From: Allobosea sp.
Lineage (GTDB): Bacteria > Pseudomonadota > Alphaproteobacteria > Rhizobiales > Beijerinckiaceae
Assembly: GCF_017308015.1 (NCBI RefSeq)
Contig: NZ_JAFKFW010000024.1
Coordinates: 1-64,000, forward strand
DNA length: 64,000 nucleotides
Direction: 5' to 3'
Shown: positions 49,343 through 59,913 of the stretch, in pieces
Numbering within the stretch: the first letter of the stretch is position 1
How the letters are laid out: each line of letters begins with the position of its first letter
Program-made: the position numbers and the translations under genes
Notes under the pieces: model-generated
What the model was told of the DNA's origin: nothing
Seen by the model: only the letters and a program-made list of their open reading frames with translations
The model's database searches: none

Positions 49343-51505
49343 TCAGCCTCCGAAGAGCCGCTCGAAGAAATTGCGCTCCTGCGGCGCCGGACGGACCCAG
49401 CCGCTGTCGCCCTGAGGCTGGACCGGCGCAGGAACCCGAGCGTCTGCCACCGGCGCACCATCGCCGATCGTCTTCGGCGCGCCCTGCCAGAATCCGCCCG
49501 GCAACGGGATGGGCTGGGCGCCGGCATGGGCCGCCTTCATGTACTTGCCCCAGATCTCGGCCGGCAGGCCGGCCCCGGTGACGCGCTTCATCGTCGTGTT
49601 GTCGTCATTGCCGACCCAAACCGCCGTCACGAGGCGCGCGGTGAAACCGACGAACCAGGCATCGCGGTAGTCCTGGGTCGTGCCCGACTTGCCGCCGACC
49701 TCCCAGCCAGGAAGATTAACCTTGGAGCCGGTGCCGCCGGTCATCACCGCATGGAACATGGTATTCATCATCGCCAGCGTCTGCGGCTGGATCACCGGGC
49801 CGAAATTATTGGCCTTGCGGGCGTAGACGACCTTGCCATTGGTCGAGCGGACCTCACGGATGACATAGGGCAGCACCGACTGGCCACCATTGGCGAAGCT
49901 GGCATAGGCAGCGGTCATCTCGAGCGGCGTCACCTCGGAGGTGCCGAGCGACAGCGACGGATTGGCCTGCAGAGACGAGGTAATGCCGAGGCGCTGTGCC
50001 GTACGCACCACCTCGCGCGGCGTCACCTCCTGGATCAGCCGGGCGACGACCGTGTTCAGCGAATGGGCAAAGGCGGTCTGGAGCGTCACCGGGCCGCGGA
50101 AATTGCGTGAATAGTTCTCCGGCTCCCAACCCTTGATCGAAACAGGCGAGTCGTCGCGGATCGTGTCCGGCGTCATGCCCTTCTCGATCGCGGTGAGATA
50201 GACGAAGGGCTTGAAGGACGAGCCTGGCTGGCGATGCGCGGCGGTCGCGCGGTTGAACTGGCTCTTCGTGTAATCGCGTCCGCCGATCAGGGCGCGGATC
50301 GCCCCGTCCGGCGCGAGCGAAACCACGGCACCCTGCGAGGCGTTGAGCTTGGCGCCTTGCGTCGAGAGAGCCTCGACCAGGGTCGTCTCTGCGGAGCCCT
50401 GGAGCTTGGTGTCGATCGTGGTGAGAACCGTGACGTCGCCCTCGACCGCGCCGATAAAGTCGTCGAGCACGTCCATGACGTAGTCGGCGGCGTAGTTCAC
50501 GGAGCCCGCGCCGACGCGCTCAGGCACCTCGGCGGGTGCCGTGAGCGCGCTCTTGGCCGCGGCCTGCGTGATGAAGCCCTGATCGGCCATCGCGGCAATG
50601 ACGAGCTGGGCACGCTTCTCGGCCGCGTCGGGATTGCGGTTCGGCGCGAGCCGCGACGGGGCCTGGACGAGGCCTGCCAGCATCGCCGCCTCGGCGATCG
50701 TGACCGAACGCGCCGATTTGTTGAAATAGCGCTGCGCGGCCGCCTCGACGCCATAGGCGCCGGAGCCGAAATAGACACGGTTGAGATAGAGTTCGAGGAT
50801 CTGGTCCTTGGTGTATGTGCGCTCCAGCCAGAGCGCCAGGATCGCCTCCTGGATCTTACGAGCCGCCGTGCGCTCCTGCGTCAGGAACAGGTTCTTGGCG
50901 AGCTGCTGGGTCAGCGTCGAGCCGCCCTGCGCCACGCCGCGCCCGCGCAGGTTGGTGACGAGCGCACGGGTGATGCCGATCGGGTCGATGCCGAAATGCT
51001 CGTAGAACCGCCTGTCCTCGATCGCCACGAAGGCGCGCGGCAGATAGGGCGGCACCTCGCCGATCGTGATGGTGCGCCCGCCGGTCTCGCCCCGATTGGC
51101 GAGCAGCGAGCCGTCGGCGGCGAGAATCGCGATATTCGGCGGCCGCTTCGGCACCGTGAGCTGGTCGATCGGCGGCAATTGCGAGGCGTGATAGGCGACG
51201 AGCCCGCCCACGCCGATAGCGCACCAGAGGCCGAGCACCATAGTCCAGTAGAACAGGCCGCCCAGGAACGTGCGCCGGCTGCGACGGCCGCGGCGCTTGC
51301 CGCCGCCTCCCCCACCACCGCCGCGCTTGTCGCGCTTCGGCGGATTGCGGAGCTGCCGGCTGGGCTCGGGCGGCGCCGGGGCGTTGCGGAAGCGGGTCGG
51401 GCGATCGTCGGGAGAAAGGCGCATGTCACCGTCCACATGGCTTTCGCCACGCTCATAACCAAAGGAGGGCTCGCGCCGCTCACCTCGTGCAATCCGGTCG
51501 TTCAT
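49343..51505 (-). CDS. Class A penicillin-binding protein (PBP1A family)
   Basis: A 720-residue bifunctional peptidoglycan synthase. An arginine-rich cytoplasmic tail with eight consecutive glycines (residues 62-69) precedes one membrane helix (about 82-105). The glycosyltransferase domain has catalytic E163 in VAIEDRRFYEHFGID and GGSTLTQQLAKNLFL. The transpeptidase domain has the nucleophile serine in PGSSFKPFVYL, AHSLNTV and GGKSGTT. The C-terminal tail is proline-rich. It converges with the Bcr-type gene. Cell elongation or repair synthesis is its likely role. Confidence 0.94.
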   Translation of the reverse strand: MNDRIARGERREPSFGYERGESHVDGDMRLSPDDRPTRFRNAPAPPEPSRQLRNPPKRDKRGGGGGGGGKRRGRRSRRTFLGGLFYWTMVLGLWCAIGVGGLVAYHASQLPPIDQLTVPKRPPNIAILAADGSLLANRGETGGRTITIGEVPPYLPRAFVAIEDRRFYEHFGIDPIGITRALVTNLRGRGVAQGGSTLTQQLAKNLFLTQERTAARKIQEAILALWLERTYTKDQILELYLNRVYFGSGAYGVEAAAQRYFNKSARSVTIAEAAMLAGLVQAPSRLAPNRNPDAAEKRAQLVIAAMADQGFITQAAAKSALTAPAEVPERVGAGSVNYAADYVMDVLDDFIGAVEGDVTVLTTIDTKLQGSAETTLVEALSTQGAKLNASQGAVVSLAPDGAIRALIGGRDYTKSQFNRATAAHRQPGSSFKPFVYLTAIEKGMTPDTIRDDSPVSIKGWEPENYSRNFRGPVTLQTAFAHSLNTVVARLIQEVTPREVVRTAQRLGITSSLQANPSLSLGTSEVTPLEMTAAYASFANGGQSVLPYVIREVRSTNGKVVYARKANNFGPVIQPQTLAMMNTMFHAVMTGGTGSKVNLPGWEVGGKSGTTQDYRDAWFVGFTARLVTAVWVGNDDNTTMKRVTGAGLPAEIWGKYMKAAHAGAQPIPLPGGFWQGAPKTIGDGAPVADARVPAPVQPQGDSGWVRPAPQERNFFERLFGG

Positions 51506-51758
51506 CCTGCCCCGTTTTCGGCCGCCAAGCCGCCTCGCAATGCGGTCAGGTCACACAGGATTCAAACATGGCGCTTTTAAGGGTTCGTAAAGCGTGCAAT
51601 GCGGCGGGGGACTTCGACCCGTCGCGCAAACGTGATGCGATTTGCAAACACGCAAACGAAATCGTCATCGACCGGGATATTGCGCAAACTCGGACGGCTC
51701 GCCTAGAACCCGCGACGACACCATCAATCCTCACGATATCCGAAGCAAGGACCCCTGC

Positions 51759-52145
51759 ATGCAGTCTCTGTCCCGTTACGCGCCGTATACGCTCGGCCTG
51801 CTGCGCATCTTCACCGCGCTGACGTTCATCTCGCACGGCACGCAGAAGCTGTTCGGCTTTCCGGTTCCGCCGTCCTGGGGCATGCCGGCCGCATTATCGC
51901 TGCCCTGGATCGCCGGCGTGCTTGAGGTCGTCGGCGGCGCCCTGGTCCTCGTCGGCTTCCTGACCCGCCCGGCCGCCTTCGTCCTGTCGGGCCTGATGGC
52001 CGTCGCCTACTGGATGGCCCACGGCTCTAAGGGATTCTACCCGCTGCTTAACGGCGGCGAGGCGGCGATGCTGTTCTGCTTCATCTTCCTCTACATCGCC
52101 ACCGCCGGCCCCGGCGCCTTCGCCGTCGAATCCCGCAAGGGCTGA
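51759..52145 (+). CDS. DoxX-family membrane protein
   Basis: ATG 51759 follows AAGGA and gives 128 residues. Four membrane helices and the conserved pieces LLRIFTALTFISHGTQKLFGFP and LEVVGGALVLVGFLTRPAAF identify DoxX/YphA-type proteins. Their function is poorly defined, though some are linked to oxidative stress or thiol redox. The gene stands alone and is followed by a good terminator shared with trxA. Confidence 0.88.
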   Translation: MQSLSRYAPYTLGLLRIFTALTFISHGTQKLFGFPVPPSWGMPAALSLPWIAGVLEVVGGALVLVGFLTRPAAFVLSGLMAVAYWMAHGSKGFYPLLNGGEAAMLFCFIFLYIATAGPGAFAVESRKG

Positions 52146-52168
52146 GGCTCAGGCCGCACAGAAACGGG

Positions 52169-52203
52169 AAAGGCCCGCCTCCTCACCGGAAGCGGGCCTT
52201 TTT
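52169..52203. terminator. Bidirectional intrinsic terminator (doxX and trxA)
   Basis: AAAGGCCCGC and GCGGGCCTTT form a 10-bp stem with TTTTT on the plus side and, on the minus side, CCCGTTTC after the arm. It lies between the convergent doxX-like and trxA genes. Confidence 0.8.
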
Positions 52204-52222
52204 CATGCCTGAATTCAGCGAA

Positions 52223-52543
52223 TCAGACCGCTGCGGAGATCCAGCGCGAAAGATCGCTCTTGGGAGCGGCGCCGACCTTCTGCGAGGCGAGCTTGCCGTC
52301 CTTGAACAGCATCAGCGTCGGGATCGAGCGGATGCCGAACTGGGCCGGAATCTGCTGATTCTCGTCGACGTTCATCTTGACGATCTTGACCTTGCCGTTG
52401 AGCTCGGTCGCGATCTCCTCGAGCGCCGGGCCGATCATGCGGCAGGGACCGCACCATTCAGCCCAGAAATCCACCACGACGGGCTCGGACGACTTCAGGA
52501 CGTCGGCCTCGAAGCTCGCGTCGGTTACCTTGCTCGTTGCCAT
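52223..52543 (-). CDS. trxA: Thioredoxin
   Basis: ATG 52543 (AAAGG upstream) gives 106 residues, the standard thioredoxin size. The active site [13 protein letters not shown] holds C31 and C34, and the cis-proline is in [10 protein letters not shown]. It supplies electrons to ribonucleotide reductase, MsrA (encoded 30 kb away here) and others. The position downstream of addA is conserved in alphaproteobacteria, although here a DUF1345 gene intervenes. Confidence 0.97.
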   Translation of the reverse strand: MATSKVTDASFEADVLKSSEPVVVDFWAEWCGPCRMIGPALEEIATELNGKVKIVKMNVDENQQIPAQFGIRSIPTLMLFKDGKLASQKVGAAPKSDLSRWISAAV

Positions 52544-52658
52544 GACTGGCCGCCTTTCGATTCCATGGGCAGCATCATGCCCTTCGCCAGCGAAGCTATG
52601 AATGCCGGCCCCCGGGGTCAAGGCGCGTGCACCGCAAAGCGGCAGTGAAGCGAGCGCG

Positions 52659-53318
52659 TCACGACCCGCCCGAGACCAGGCTGGCACCGACATTGATCGC
52701 CATCGCCAGGATCGAGGTGTTGAAGATGAAGGTCAGAACCGAGTGTACCAGTACGATCCCGCGCGCCTGCCGCGTGCTCACGCCCACATCGGAGGTCTGC
52801 GAGGTGCAGCCGATCGTGTAGGAGAAATACAGGAAATCGATATAATCGGGCTTACCCTTGCCGGGAAAAACGAGACAGGGCTCGGCTTTGCCGCCGCGAT
52901 AGTAGATGCCGGCATAGTGCAGCGTGAAGAAGGCGTGCAGCAGCGTCCAGGAACACAGGATCGTGACGCCGCCGAGCGCGAGATGGATGCCGCGCTGGCC
53001 CGCGGGAATGGTTCCGATACCGGCGAGCTGGACAGCGATGGCGGCGAGGCTCGCGCTGGCGGCGAGGCAGGAAATGACCAGGATGGCGACGGCACCCTCG
53101 TCCTGCTGCTCCGCCCGCGCCCGAATCTCATCGACCGTCTCGGTGAACATCGTCGTCGCCAGCAGGCCGAGATAGAGGGCCGCGCCGGCATCCCAGGCGA
53201 CCAGCAACCGCGTCGCCCAGCGCCAGTCGTCCGGCAGAAGGAGGGCCAGAAGGCCCCCCGCTGCCAGCGCGATCAGCAGGCGCGGACGCAGGGACAGGGA
53301 GTGCGGTACGAATCTCAT
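52659..53318 (-). CDS. DUF1345 integral membrane protein
   Basis: A 219-residue protein with about five helices. The pattern [25 protein letters not shown] is the DUF1345 hallmark, along with [15 protein letters not shown] at the N terminus. No function is established. Its ATG overlaps the addA stop by 4 bases, so it is translated with the repair genes, although a functional link is not known. Confidence 0.87.
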   Translation of the reverse strand: MRFVPHSLSLRPRLLIALAAGGLLALLLPDDWRWATRLLVAWDAGAALYLGLLATTMFTETVDEIRARAEQQDEGAVAILVISCLAASASLAAIAVQLAGIGTIPAGQRGIHLALGGVTILCSWTLLHAFFTLHYAGIYYRGGKAEPCLVFPGKGKPDYIDFLYFSYTIGCTSQTSDVGVSTRQARGIVLVHSVLTFIFNTSILAMAINVGASLVSGGS

Positions 53319-56300
53319 GGTCCGAGCGCTCCCTCGCCAGAGCCGGTGCTGTCACTATTGGCTAGAGCGGCAAGTGCGGCATCGAGCCGGCCGGCATCCA
53401 GTTCGAAACAGGTCAGGCTCGCAGTATAGATCGCCAGGGCTCGCACCTGTCGGCCCGGGTAGATATCCCGCATCAGAGCGACATAGGCGGCGAGCTGCGC
53501 GACGGTCATGACGGGAATGGCATCGACCGTCCGTGGTGGCCGGGCCGCGGTCTTGAAATCAGCGACGACGACGCTGTCCGCCGTCACCGCCAGCCGGTCG
53601 ATCCGCCCGGAGACGGCGCGCGATTCGCCATCCGACAGGCGGATCGAACCCGCCACAGGCACCTCCGCTAGGGCATCCGCGGCAAAGAGCCCGGCCAGGG
53701 CGGGGGCTGCCAGCAATTGCAGGGCGTCAGCCACGATGCTGGCGCGCCTTTCGGGCCTCAGGGCTCCGCCACGTGCTTCGGCCAGCGTCTCTGCCGTGGC
53801 AGGGCGGCGCGCTTCCGGCACACCGGGCAGAACTTGAAGGAGAAGATGCGCCAACCGACCGGCTGCAGCCGCCTCGGCCAGGAAAGGCCCGTCGCCCGGC
53901 CGCTCCTCGCCATCGGCGGCTGCCAGCGCGCTCGATGGCTTCAGCGGCGGCAGGGGCTCTGCCTCCCGCGTGACGCGCCGGCTCAGCCAAAGCGGGACGG
54001 AAACCGAAGCCGCGTCTTCCTTCGCGCGATCGTTACCCTCTTCCGCCGTCGACGGCGCCGAGACCCTGAAGCGCAGGATCGCCTCGTCGCCCTCGCCGAT
54101 CGGGTTCAGACCGGCCTCCGACTGCATCAACCCCTGCTCGATCATCGCATACCAGCTTCCGGGCGGGGCCTCGCCCTTGGCTTGAGCGGCACAGATGATC
54201 AGGCGATCCTCGGCGCGGGTCATCGCGACATAGAGCAGGCGATGATGCTCCTCGATCATCTGCGCGACCACCGCGGCCTTGGCGGCCGTCGTGGCCTGGA
54301 CATCCTCGGCGGAAGCCGGCGGCCAGAGCGGCACGAGATCGCCCGATGGCGCCGGCACGGCCAGAATCGTCGGCAGGCGCCTCGCGCCCGGCTCGACGCC
54401 GAGATCGGCGAGAATGACGATCTTCGCTTCGAGGCCCTTCGAGCCGTGCACGGTCATGACGCGGACCTCGCCGGCACTGGCCGAGAGATCGCGCTTCACG
54501 TCGGCGGCACTGCCGGCGACATGCTGGAGGAAGGCTACGAGCGACGGCCCGTAACGGCGCTCGTGATCGAGCGCCGCATTGAGGAAGGCATCGAGCGCAT
54601 CACCCGCCTCGGCACCGAGCCGGGCCAGCGCGAGATTGCGTCCGCCACCCGGGCCGAGCAGATCGGCGAAAAAGCGGAACGGCCCCTGCCGCCCGGCCTG
54701 CTGCGTCCAACGGACAAGCTTCGCTTCGGCCTCGGCATAGCGCGGCTCGTCGGCCGCAGCCTCCTGCAAAGCGGCGCGCAGCGAGCCCGTGCGGTTCGGC
54801 GCGAGGCGCAGGAGATCGTTGTCGTCGAGATCGATCAGCGGCGTCTTGAGCGCAGTGGCGAGCGTCAGGTCGTCTTCCGGCAATAGTAGGGCGCGGCCGA
54901 GCACGACGAGGTCCTCCACCGCCGGGTGCTCGGCGAGCGTCAGTCGATCCCGGCCGGCGACGGGAACCTCGGCATCCTTCAGCGCCTTGACGATCGCCTC
55001 GAACAGCGCGCCGCGCTGGCGCAGCAGGATCATCACGTCCCCCGCCGCGAAGGGATGGCCGAGATCGTCGCGGCGGTCGCGGTGCCAGCGCTGCAAGGTG
55101 CGGGCGATGCGCTCGGCGAGCTTCACCGTGCCGCTGCGCCGCTCCGGCGCGTCGACCGGCGTCGTCCAGGCGTCGGGCGGCTCGCCTGTGTCATTGGCGG
55201 CGAGCGGCCAGATATCGACGGTGCCCGGCGCATTGCGGCGGACGGTGTCGTGGATTTCCGGCCGCGCAGCGCCGTCGAAGACGAGGCCGCGCGCATGCTC
55301 CGGCAGGGCGAAGACGGCATCGACCGCCTGCATGATGTCCGGCGCCGAGCGAAAGGAGGTGTTGAGGCTGATCGCCTCGAAATCCCGTTCCGCCGCCCGG
55401 ATGCGATTGCCGAGCGCACGGCGCTCCTCGCCAAAGGCGGAGGGCGCCGCTCCCTGAAAGCCATAGATCGACTGCTTCTCGTCGCCGACGACGAAGATGG
55501 TCCGCGGCTTCGCGCGGAGATCGCCACCGCTGGTGAACTCTTCCGCCAGCTTGCGCAGGATCGCCCATTGCGCCTCGCCGGTGTCCTGCGCCTCGTCGAG
55601 CAGGATGTGGTCGATGCCGGCATCGAGCTTGTAGAGCACCCAGGCGGCCTCGACCCGCTCCAGCAGCGAGCGCGTGCGCGCGATCAGGTCGTCATAGTCG
55701 AGCAGCGAGCGCAGGCTTTTCTGGCGCTGGTAGGAAGCGAGCATGCGCGTCACCAGCAAGGCGAGCGCTGCGCTGCGGTCGCGGATGGCCACCGCGTTCA
55801 GTTGCTCGGCCGCACCGAGCAGGCAGGCGGCGAGCTCCTCCAGCGACGCTAGCAGGGCGCCATCGAACTCGGACTTACCCTTGCCGCGGATATTGGCGTT
55901 AATCGTGCCGGCTTCAGTGATGAAACCTCGGCGGCAAAAAGCGACGGGGTCGCCATCATCCTGCCCGGCGAGCAGCGTGCGCAGGTTCGTCGCGAAATTC
56001 TGCCGGGTGGCGCTGCCGGCCTGAAGCGCCTCGATCAGAGCATGAAGGCCCGGCAGCGCTGCCAGATCGGCACGGAAGCGTGTCCTGATCGCATCGGCCG
56101 AGAGGTCGGGCGCGATGCCGAGGAAGGCGGCGATGCCAGCCTTCACAGCGCTGGCGTCACGGGCGCGGCCGTTCTCATCGCTGAACAGCGCGCGCTGGCG
56201 CAATGCCTCCTGGAACATGGTCTCGAACGAGTCCTGCGCCGCAAGCCGGGCAAGTAGATCGAGCGCGCGCGCTTCCGGCCCGTTCGGTTCCGCCGCGACG

Positions 56301-56809
56301 AGGGCCAGCAATTCACGCCGCGCCGCACGCAGCATCTCGGCTTGCGCGAGATCGTCGGCGACCTCGAAGCGGGGCGGCACGTTCGCCTCGAAGGGCGCCG
56401 CCTGCAAAACGCGGGTGCAGAAGGCGTGGATGGTCTCGATCCGCAGGCCGCCCGGCGTCTCAAGTGCCTCGGCGAAAAGGCGGCGGGCCTTGGCACGCTC
56501 GGCCATCGTCGGTGTGCGCCCGGTGAGATTCACCAACTCACGGCTCAGCGCCTCGTCCGAGAGCGTCGCCCAGTTGCCCAGTGCCTTGAAGATGCGGTTG
56601 GCCATGTTGGCAGCCGCCGCCTTGGTATAGGTGATGCAGAGCATCCGGCTCGGCGCGACATCATCGAGCAGCAGCCGGAGCACGCGGTTGACCAGCACAT
56701 GGGTCTTGCCCGAGCCGGCATTGGCCGAGACCCAGGCGGAGAGGCCGGGATCGGCGGCCTGCGCCTGGCGCTGGTTGGTCAGCGGCGGGACGATCCAGCC
56801 AAGCTTCAT
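53315..56809 (-). CDS. addA: AddA helicase-nuclease (double-strand break repair)
   Basis: The 1164-residue UvrD-like subunit of the alphaproteobacterial RecBCD counterpart. Motif I is VSANAGSGKTHVLVNR, motif II ILLDEAQDTGEAQW, motif III VGDEKQSIYGFQGA, and motif V MTVHGSKGLEAKIVIL. The RecB-type nuclease has the catalytic DFKTAARPP near the C terminus. ATG 56809 overlaps the addB stop by 4 bases. Together with AddB it processes DNA ends for RecA loading. Chi regulation in this lineage is not predictable from sequence. Confidence 0.96.
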   Translation of the reverse strand: MKLGWIVPPLTNQRQAQAADPGLSAWVSANAGSGKTHVLVNRVLRLLLDDVAPSRMLCITYTKAAAANMANRIFKALGNWATLSDEALSRELVNLTGRTPTMAERAKARRLFAEALETPGGLRIETIHAFCTRVLQAAPFEANVPPRFEVADDLAQAEMLRAARRELLALVAAEPNGPEARALDLLARLAAQDSFETMFQEALRQRALFSDENGRARDASAVKAGIAAFLGIAPDLSADAIRTRFRADLAALPGLHALIEALQAGSATRQNFATNLRTLLAGQDDGDPVAFCRRGFITEAGTINANIRGKGKSEFDGALLASLEELAACLLGAAEQLNAVAIRDRSAALALLVTRMLASYQRQKSLRSLLDYDDLIARTRSLLERVEAAWVLYKLDAGIDHILLDEAQDTGEAQWAILRKLAEEFTSGGDLRAKPRTIFVVGDEKQSIYGFQGAAPSAFGEERRALGNRIRAAERDFEAISLNTSFRSAPDIMQAVDAVFALPEHARGLVFDGAARPEIHDTVRRNAPGTVDIWPLAANDTGEPPDAWTTPVDAPERRSGTVKLAERIARTLQRWHRDRRDDLGHPFAAGDVMILLRQRGALFEAIVKALKDAEVPVAGRDRLTLAEHPAVEDLVVLGRALLLPEDDLTLATALKTPLIDLDDNDLLRLAPNRTGSLRAALQEAAADEPRYAEAEAKLVRWTQQAGRQGPFRFFADLLGPGGGRNLALARLGAEAGDALDAFLNAALDHERRYGPSLVAFLQHVAGSAADVKRDLSASAGEVRVMTVHGSKGLEAKIVILADLGVEPGARRLPTILAVPAPSGDLVPLWPPASAEDVQATTAAKAAVVAQMIEEHHRLLYVAMTRAEDRLIICAAQAKGEAPPGSWYAMIEQGLMQSEAGLNPIGEGDEAILRFRVSAPSTAEEGNDRAKEDAASVSVPLWLSRRVTREAEPLPPLKPSSALAAADGEERPGDGPFLAEAAAAGRLAHLLLQVLPGVPEARRPATAETLAEARGGALRPERRASIVADALQLLAAPALAGLFAADALAEVPVAGSIRLSDGESRAVSGRIDRLAVTADSVVVADFKTAARPPRTVDAIPVMTVAQLAAYVALMRDIYPGRQVRALAIYTASLTCFELDAGRLDAALAALANSDSTGSGEGALGP

Positions 56810-59800
56810 GCCTCGCCCCCCTCGTCTCCGCCGGGCGCGGCCGACCATTCCTTGACACGAGCCAAGTGATCGTAGGGGCTAGCATAGCGGATATAGTCGG
56901 GCGCGCGGCGCGAGACGAAGGGCTCGCGGCCCGAGCGCAAGGCAGCGAGATATTCGAGCAGGCGTTCGAGATGGCGCGCGGCGACATCGGCCAGCGGCTC
57001 GCCGTCGAATTCGAGCGGCTTGTCCTTGGCCCAGCCTCTCGGGTCGTGGTGCAGCTTCATGTAGAGCACCGCCGAGACCGGCGTCGCCCCCGCCAGCCCT
57101 TCGAATCCCGCGCGCGCGGCAAGCTCCGCCTCCAGCGTCAATTGCGGGGCAAAGCCCTTCTCGACCTGCGCCTTGCTCGGCGGCGCGCCGGTCTTGAAAT
57201 CGACGATCCGCAGCGCCGGTTCGCGCGTCAGCTCGATCCGGTCGGCCCGGCCGCTCAGGCGGAAGCTCGTGCCATCGGCGAGCGGGAAGCTCGCACCGGT
57301 GAAGAGCTCGACGCCGATCCTGGCGACGTCGCCGCGGCGACGCTCCTCCCAGCGGATGAAATGACCGGCCGTCAGCAGGAAGCGCGGCCACCAGAAGGCC
57401 TTGACCTCCGGCACGTCGTCATAGGCGCCGAAAAGCCGGGTGCCGATCCCGACCAATTGCCCCAGCGCATCGGCCGGCAGTCCTTCGGGATAGGTCGTGG
57501 TGAATTCCTCGACGATGCCGTGCAGCAGCTTGCCGCGATCCTGCGCCGTCGGGTCCGCCACGAGCTCGTCGAGCGCGTCGAGCTTCAGGATCTTGCGGGC
57601 ATGGATCTGGTAGGGGTCGCGATAGAGCGTCTCGACCTCGGTGACGCTGAGCGAGAGCGGCTGGAGATCGCGCGGCGGGCGCGGCGCCGGGCGACCGATC
57701 GGCTGCGCGTCTACGGGGGCGCTCAATGCGCCGGCCAAGGCCAGCAGCTTTTCTCCTTCATCAACGGCCTTCGTCCAGACTTCCTGCGGCGTCACCGCCT
57801 GCAGGCGCTGCCAGAAGCGCGAGGCGATGGTCTCGGCCTCTCCCGCCTTGCGCGGGCGCGTCAGCGTCACCTGCGGCGCGAGCGCCGCCATGACGAAATC
57901 ATGCGCAGTCTGGCCGATGCGGCGTTCCGGCGGCGAGAGGCCAAGCTCGGCGCGCATCGGCCGGTTGATGAAGGAATCGGTCGTGGTCTGCGGCGGCCAG
58001 ACGGTTTCGTTCAAGCCGCCGAGCACGACATGGTCGGCTTCCAGCAGGCGTGCTTCAAGCAAGCCCCAGATCGCAACGCGCGGATAGCCGGGCGTGGCGC
58101 GCTTGACCACGGTCTCCGCCAGCAGCGCATCGAGAATCGCAACGAAATCCCGCGCCACCCCGCCCGGCGGCATGACGGCTTCGGCACCTGCAAGCTCGTC
58201 GAAGAGCCCGGAGAGCGCCTCGCCATCCGGGCCGACAAAGGCGAGCGGCGTGCCGGCTTCGCTCAGGCTGAAGGCGGTAACGCTCGTGCGCGCCGCCGTA
58301 ACGACGGCAGCCAATGACGGCGCCTCGACAGCGAACGCCTCGCGCAAGGCTGCGCTGGCCGTCCCCAGCGCTTGCAGCACCTTGGCGGCGGCGGCCTGAT
58401 CCTCCGTCGTCAAGCGCTTGCGTGGACGCGGGACATGCCCGCTCTCGCGGATCGCCTCCCAGTTGCCAAGAGCGGCCTCCAGACCCGGCATCCCGCGGCC
58501 GACAGCCTGGCCGCGCCATGTTCCGATTTCAAGCGCAGTGGCGCCCTGCGCCAGCACATCCCGACCGAGACCCAGGCGGCAAAGCGGATGGGCGAGCAAT
58601 GGCACGAGCGCGCTCGGCGCCATCTCGGCCAGCACCACTTCGAGGATGAGGCGCAGCAACGAGCCAGCCGGCCAGCGCCCGAGCGGCAGGCCGGCGGAAT
58701 CGTCGACCTCGACGCCCCAGCGCTTCAGCTCGACGGCGACACGCTCAGCAAGGCCGCGGTCCGGTGTTACCAGAGCCGCATGGGCGCCGGGCCGCTCCAG
58801 TGTCTCGCGCAGGGCGATGGCGACTATCAGGGCCTCTTCGCGCTCGTCGGAGGCCTCAACCACACACATGCCCGCGAAACCCTTAGCCGCCGTCATGTCC
58901 GGGACACGCGCGCCGACATCGGACCAGAGTTCGGTGACCGAAGCCGGCAGCATCGCCTCACGCAGCAGCGCCGCCCGTGCACTGCGCGCTGCGTCGGGCT
59001 GCGACAGCTCGCGCACGTCGTCGCGGGCGGCTTCGAGCGTGTCCATCAGGTGATGCAGGGCCGCCTGCGGATGGGAGGGGGCAGGCTCGCGGACGATCGC
59101 ATCCCAGGCGCGCTGATCCAGCCCGAGATCGATGCCGGGCAGGACCACGGCTCCGTTCGGCAGGCGGGCAATGGCGGCGAGCAGGCGCGCGGTCGCCGGC
59201 ACCGTACCGGTCGAGCCGGCGGCGATGATCGGCCCCGTCGCGCCGCCGCCGAGCAGCCTCTCGCGTTCGGCCGCGAGCATGCGGTTGCGGAAAGCGGCGG
59301 GGTCGCAGGCGCCGCGCTCGGTCAGGATCTCGGGCCAGGCATCGCCGAGAATGGCGAGGAAGCCGGCATTGAGCTGCCAGACCCGGTCGAAGCGGGCGGC
59401 GTCGAGCGAGGCCAGCCGTTGAACCGAGACGCCTTCGGTCTGCATCTGGTCGAGCAGGGCGGCGAGGTCACCGGCGAGCCCATACGCCTCGGCCAGCGTC
59501 GCCGGCACCAGGGCGGGTTCGCTCGGATCAAGCCGGAGATGGTTGCGATTGGCGGTGCGGCCCCAGGCATCGACCAGCCGTGTCAGCAGCATGCGGCGTT
59601 CGAGCGGTGCGATCGGGGCAAGGCGTTCCTGCGCCCAGGCGCCGGCACCGATCAGCGCCGTCTCGGCCTCGTCAACATCGCCGAGCGGGACAATGCGCGG
59701 GAGCAGCAACGACCTGCCGCCGAGCTTTCCCGCGAGGATCGCGGCGAAGGCGCGGGCGGCACGACGCGTCGGCAGGTAGAGCGTCGTCCGCGCCATCGCG

Positions 59801-59913
59801 GCGGGATCGGCGGGGTCATGGACCGGGCCGAGCCGGCCATCCAGCATCGCCTGCGCCAACACCTCCAGGAAAGGCGCGCCGGCCGGGATGCTGAACAGGT
59901 TGAGCTCAGGCAT
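56806..59913 (-). CDS. addB: AddB nuclease subunit (double-strand break repair)
   Basis: The 1035-residue partner of AddA. The N-terminal LYLPTRRAARAFAAILA replaces a working Walker A, as expected for the alphaproteobacterial type. The C-terminal nuclease domain holds VDFKTGAPPSKAQVEKG and RGKLLHGIVEEF. ATG 59913 overlaps the end of the nucleotidyltransferase gene by 8 bases; the 29 residues before it in the open frame are not family sequence. AddAB forms a dimer that degrades and resects double-strand ends. Confidence 0.95.
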   Translation of the reverse strand: MPELNLFSIPAGAPFLEVLAQAMLDGRLGPVHDPADPAAMARTTLYLPTRRAARAFAAILAGKLGGRSLLLPRIVPLGDVDEAETALIGAGAWAQERLAPIAPLERRMLLTRLVDAWGRTANRNHLRLDPSEPALVPATLAEAYGLAGDLAALLDQMQTEGVSVQRLASLDAARFDRVWQLNAGFLAILGDAWPEILTERGACDPAAFRNRMLAAERERLLGGGATGPIIAAGSTGTVPATARLLAAIARLPNGAVVLPGIDLGLDQRAWDAIVREPAPSHPQAALHHLMDTLEAARDDVRELSQPDAARSARAALLREAMLPASVTELWSDVGARVPDMTAAKGFAGMCVVEASDEREEALIVAIALRETLERPGAHAALVTPDRGLAERVAVELKRWGVEVDDSAGLPLGRWPAGSLLRLILEVVLAEMAPSALVPLLAHPLCRLGLGRDVLAQGATALEIGTWRGQAVGRGMPGLEAALGNWEAIRESGHVPRPRKRLTTEDQAAAAKVLQALGTASAALREAFAVEAPSLAAVVTAARTSVTAFSLSEAGTPLAFVGPDGEALSGLFDELAGAEAVMPPGGVARDFVAILDALLAETVVKRATPGYPRVAIWGLLEARLLEADHVVLGGLNETVWPPQTTTDSFINRPMRAELGLSPPERRIGQTAHDFVMAALAPQVTLTRPRKAGEAETIASRFWQRLQAVTPQEVWTKAVDEGEKLLALAGALSAPVDAQPIGRPAPRPPRDLQPLSLSVTEVETLYRDPYQIHARKILKLDALDELVADPTAQDRGKLLHGIVEEFTTTYPEGLPADALGQLVGIGTRLFGAYDDVPEVKAFWWPRFLLTAGHFIRWEERRRGDVARIGVELFTGASFPLADGTSFRLSGRADRIELTREPALRIVDFKTGAPPSKAQVEKGFAPQLTLEAELAARAGFEGLAGATPVSAVLYMKLHHDPRGWAKDKPLEFDGEPLADVAARHLERLLEYLAALRSGREPFVSRRAPDYIRYASPYDHLARVKEWSAAPGGDEGGEA